A DNA stretch of 7,479 bases, taken from positions 1 through 7,479 of the forward strand of contig QNDO01000067.1 in the NCBI GenBank assembly GCA_003644895.1, read 5' to 3'. The DNA comes from Candidatus Hydrothermota bacterium (lineage in GTDB: Bacteria; Hydrothermota; Hydrothermia; UBA1063). This document shows positions 6,342-7,479 of the stretch, in pieces. Made by a program: the position numbers and the translations under genes. Numbering within the stretch: the stretch's first letter is position 1; the number at the start of each line of letters is the position of its first letter. The notes under the pieces are model-generated. The model saw only the letters and a list, made by a program, of their open reading frames with translations, did no database searches and was not told the DNA's origin.

Positions 6342-6461
6342 CTATTTATCTGCCTTCTTGGGAGAATTTACTTTTTCCTTTCTGCATTTCACCAGAAAAC
6401 AACCACATGTCTTGGAAGCTAAGTCTTTCATATAGCTTTTTACTTTATTAATCCACTTCAT
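6342..6461 (-). CDS. 39-residue basic Cys-containing peptide, unknown function
   Basis: A 40-codon frame (ATG at 6461, TAG at 6344-6342) is preceded by AAGGAGG with 6-nt spacing, the best ribosome site on this strand. It begins 14 nt after the stop of the upstream barrel gene, so it is probably its downstream operon partner. The peptide starts MKWINKVKSYMKDLASK, which could form a basic helix, followed by TCGCFLVKC, with Cys at 19, 21 and 26 (CxCx4C), and a Lys-rich tail (VNSPKKADK). It has 11 Lys and 1 Arg against 3 acidic residues. There is no clear signal peptide or full membrane helix. I do not recognise a family. Options include a metal- or membrane-associated small protein, a peptide precursor, or a regulatory small protein. 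The coding call rests on the ribosome site, the placement and the intact frame. Confidence 0.6.
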   Translation of the reverse strand: MKWINKVKSYMKDLASKTCGCFLVKCRKEKVNSPKKADK

Positions 6462-6467
6462 GTTAGG

Positions 6468-6474
6468 CCTCCTT
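6468..6474 (-). promoter_or_regulatory. Ribosome binding site AAGGAGG for the 39-codon gene
   Basis: On the - strand, AAGGAGG follows the TAA of the upstream gene (6478-6476), overlapping it by no more than the adjoining A run, and ends 6 nt before the ATG at 6461. This full-length consensus site is the main evidence that the small frame is translated. Confidence 0.7.
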
Positions 6475-6475
6475 T

Positions 6476-7479
6476 TTAGTGTATTAAATTCATTAAGTCA
6501 TAGCCCGCTTTAATTTTAAATACTATTTTTTCGTAATTTGATTCCCATTCCTTACCATTCTTGGAAAGATTTTTGGTAAATCCTAAGTAAATTCCAGTGG
6601 TACTACTTAAATCATAGGAAACAATCCCGTTCAGAGCCATTTCATCGTATCCTTCTCTATATTTTTTGTAGTTTAGATAGGGTTTGAAGGTTATCGCGTA
6701 TGTAAAAGGAATTTCTCCGAAAATCTGGAAAATGCTCTTTTCAGGCATCATATCACAATCAATAAAGTCTTCCTGAAAGCCTATATTGAATTTATTAAAT
6801 GGGGAAAGATTTAATCTCAGAGTTATGTATTTTAAATCAGAGCCGAAGTATTTACCTGAGTTTAAGGATAAAGATATATTCTTCCAGCTGGAGAGGGAAT
6901 AGGCAAAGGAAATAAAATTGATATCCATCCGCGCATCCGGCAATCCTGTGTAGTTAAGAAGTGCTCTGGAGGATCCCAAAGAGAATGAAAAGGGAGCAAG
7001 TGAAACACTTATACCCGGTCCATATTCTTCACTGATTAATTCATTGGTGTATTTGTCCTTACGAGTGGAATAGTCACCATATACGTTAATGTTAATTTTT
7101 GACAAGAGGAACTGATAATTTAAAGAAGCTGAATATTTTTTAACTCTGTCAAAATAAATCAGGTGAATTGGAGAAATAAAGGAAGAGTCTATACTCAGAT
7201 AAGATAAGCTAAAGCCAAGCCCCTTGAATTCTTGCCGCCTTTTCAATTTTACATATATTATATTGGATTTTGTATCCATCCTTTTCCCCAAAAGTCCAAT
7301 TATATCCATTTTCACTTCTGGGATATAGAGGTTCATATCCATTGAATATAAGTTGAAATTGCCTTGGGTGGAGGCATTAAATATGCCTAAAATAAAGTTC
7401 TTTTCAAATGAGTATGTGGCTCTGGAAAAACCAACATATTTCAAAAGGGAATCTTTCACAAAATAGCCTGCGAAGGAGA
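6476..7479 (-). CDS. C-terminal part of a probable outer-membrane beta-barrel protein (5' end outside window)
   Basis: The frame is open to the right edge (last complete codon 7477-7475). A GTG at 7459 could be read as a start, but it has no ribosome site or signal peptide after it, and the codons before it continue as sequence (SFAGYF), so the gene starts beyond the window. About 333 residues are visible and consist almost wholly of short alternating beta strands separated by polar turns, with many Tyr, Phe and Ser, typical of an outer-membrane barrel. The C-terminus (GIVSYDLSSTTGIYLGFTKN ... YEKIVFKIKAGYDL) follows the same plan as the end of the DUF5916 protein on the + strand (LLSYNFRPKSWIYFAVNKYW ... 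AVSVFKIRY), suggesting a DUF5916-like barrel. It ends MNLIH rather than in an aromatic residue, which is unusual. The small gene at 6342-6461 follows after 14 nt. Family assignment is tentative. Confidence 0.7.
   Translation of the reverse strand, partial: SFAGYFVKDSLLKYVGFSRATYSFEKNFILGIFNASTQGNFNLYSMDMNLYIPEVKMDIIGLLGKRMDTKSNIIYVKLKRRQEFKGLGFSLSYLSIDSSFISPIHLIYFDRVKKYSASLNYQFLLSKININVYGDYSTRKDKYTNELISEEYGPGISVSLAPFSFSLGSSRALLNYTGLPDARMDINFISFAYSLSSWKNISLSLNSGKYFGSDLKYITLRLNLSPFNKFNIGFQEDFIDCDMMPEKSIFQIFGEIPFTYAITFKPYLNYKKYREGYDEMALNGIVSYDLSSTTGIYLGFTKNLSKNGKEWESNYEKIVFKIKAGYDLMNLIH

Noticed and set aside
7457..7459. GTG start for the - strand barrel gene
   Set aside because: There is no ribosome site, no signal peptide follows and the frame stays open to the edge, so the gene is truncated by the window.

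Overview
The window reads as an AT-rich piece of chromosome from a diderm (two-membrane) bacterium. The reasons are two strongly supported outer-membrane beta-barrel proteins (an Omp85-type barrel and a CBM9/DUF5916 barrel), a third likely barrel, and several proteins with export signals. The mix of PspC, LiaI/LiaF-like, DUF4097/toast-rack and DUF5916 proteins, together with strong GGAGG ribosome sites and very tight packing, would fit an uncultured FCB-related or WOR-3/Hydrothermae-like lineage. That placement is inference from gene content, not proof.

Layout. From 1 to 6137 everything lies on the + strand in one compact run that looks like a single operon. It holds the 3' end of a membrane protein that is probably an ABC-2 type permease (1-267); an exported fusion of a DUF4097-like beta-solenoid to an Omp85-type barrel (270-1907); a small exported beta-solenoid protein (1911-2561); a PspC-domain membrane protein with a LiaI/LiaF-like tail (2571-2993); a second LiaI/LiaF-like membrane protein (2983-3327); a CBM9/DUF5916 outer-membrane barrel (3257-5359); and an exported toast-rack (DUF2154/DUF4097-like) protein (5370-6137). 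Gene junctions are 4-nt or longer overlaps or gaps of 3 to 10 nt, so no internal promoter is expected. From 6138 to 6341 is a low-GC spacer between convergent genes. On the - strand, the C-terminal part of another likely outer-membrane barrel (6476 to the right edge) is followed 14 nt later by a 39-codon gene (6342-6461). That gene has a consensus ribosome site and encodes a very basic peptide with a CxCx4C cluster.

How the genes may work together. PspC, LiaF-type transmembrane modules and toast-rack domains are known parts of bacterial envelope-stress systems, mostly described at the inner membrane and often beside ABC transporters. Here the same parts sit in one run with two outer-membrane barrels, and one barrel carries its own VSGD-repeat solenoid. 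The inner-membrane (PspC/LiaI-like), periplasmic (two free toast-rack-like proteins) and outer-membrane pieces suggest a module spanning both membranes. This is the most interesting reading of the window, but it is an inference from domain content and gene order; no function is shown by the sequence itself. Both ends of the window cut through genes, so promoters and the start of the operon lie outside.
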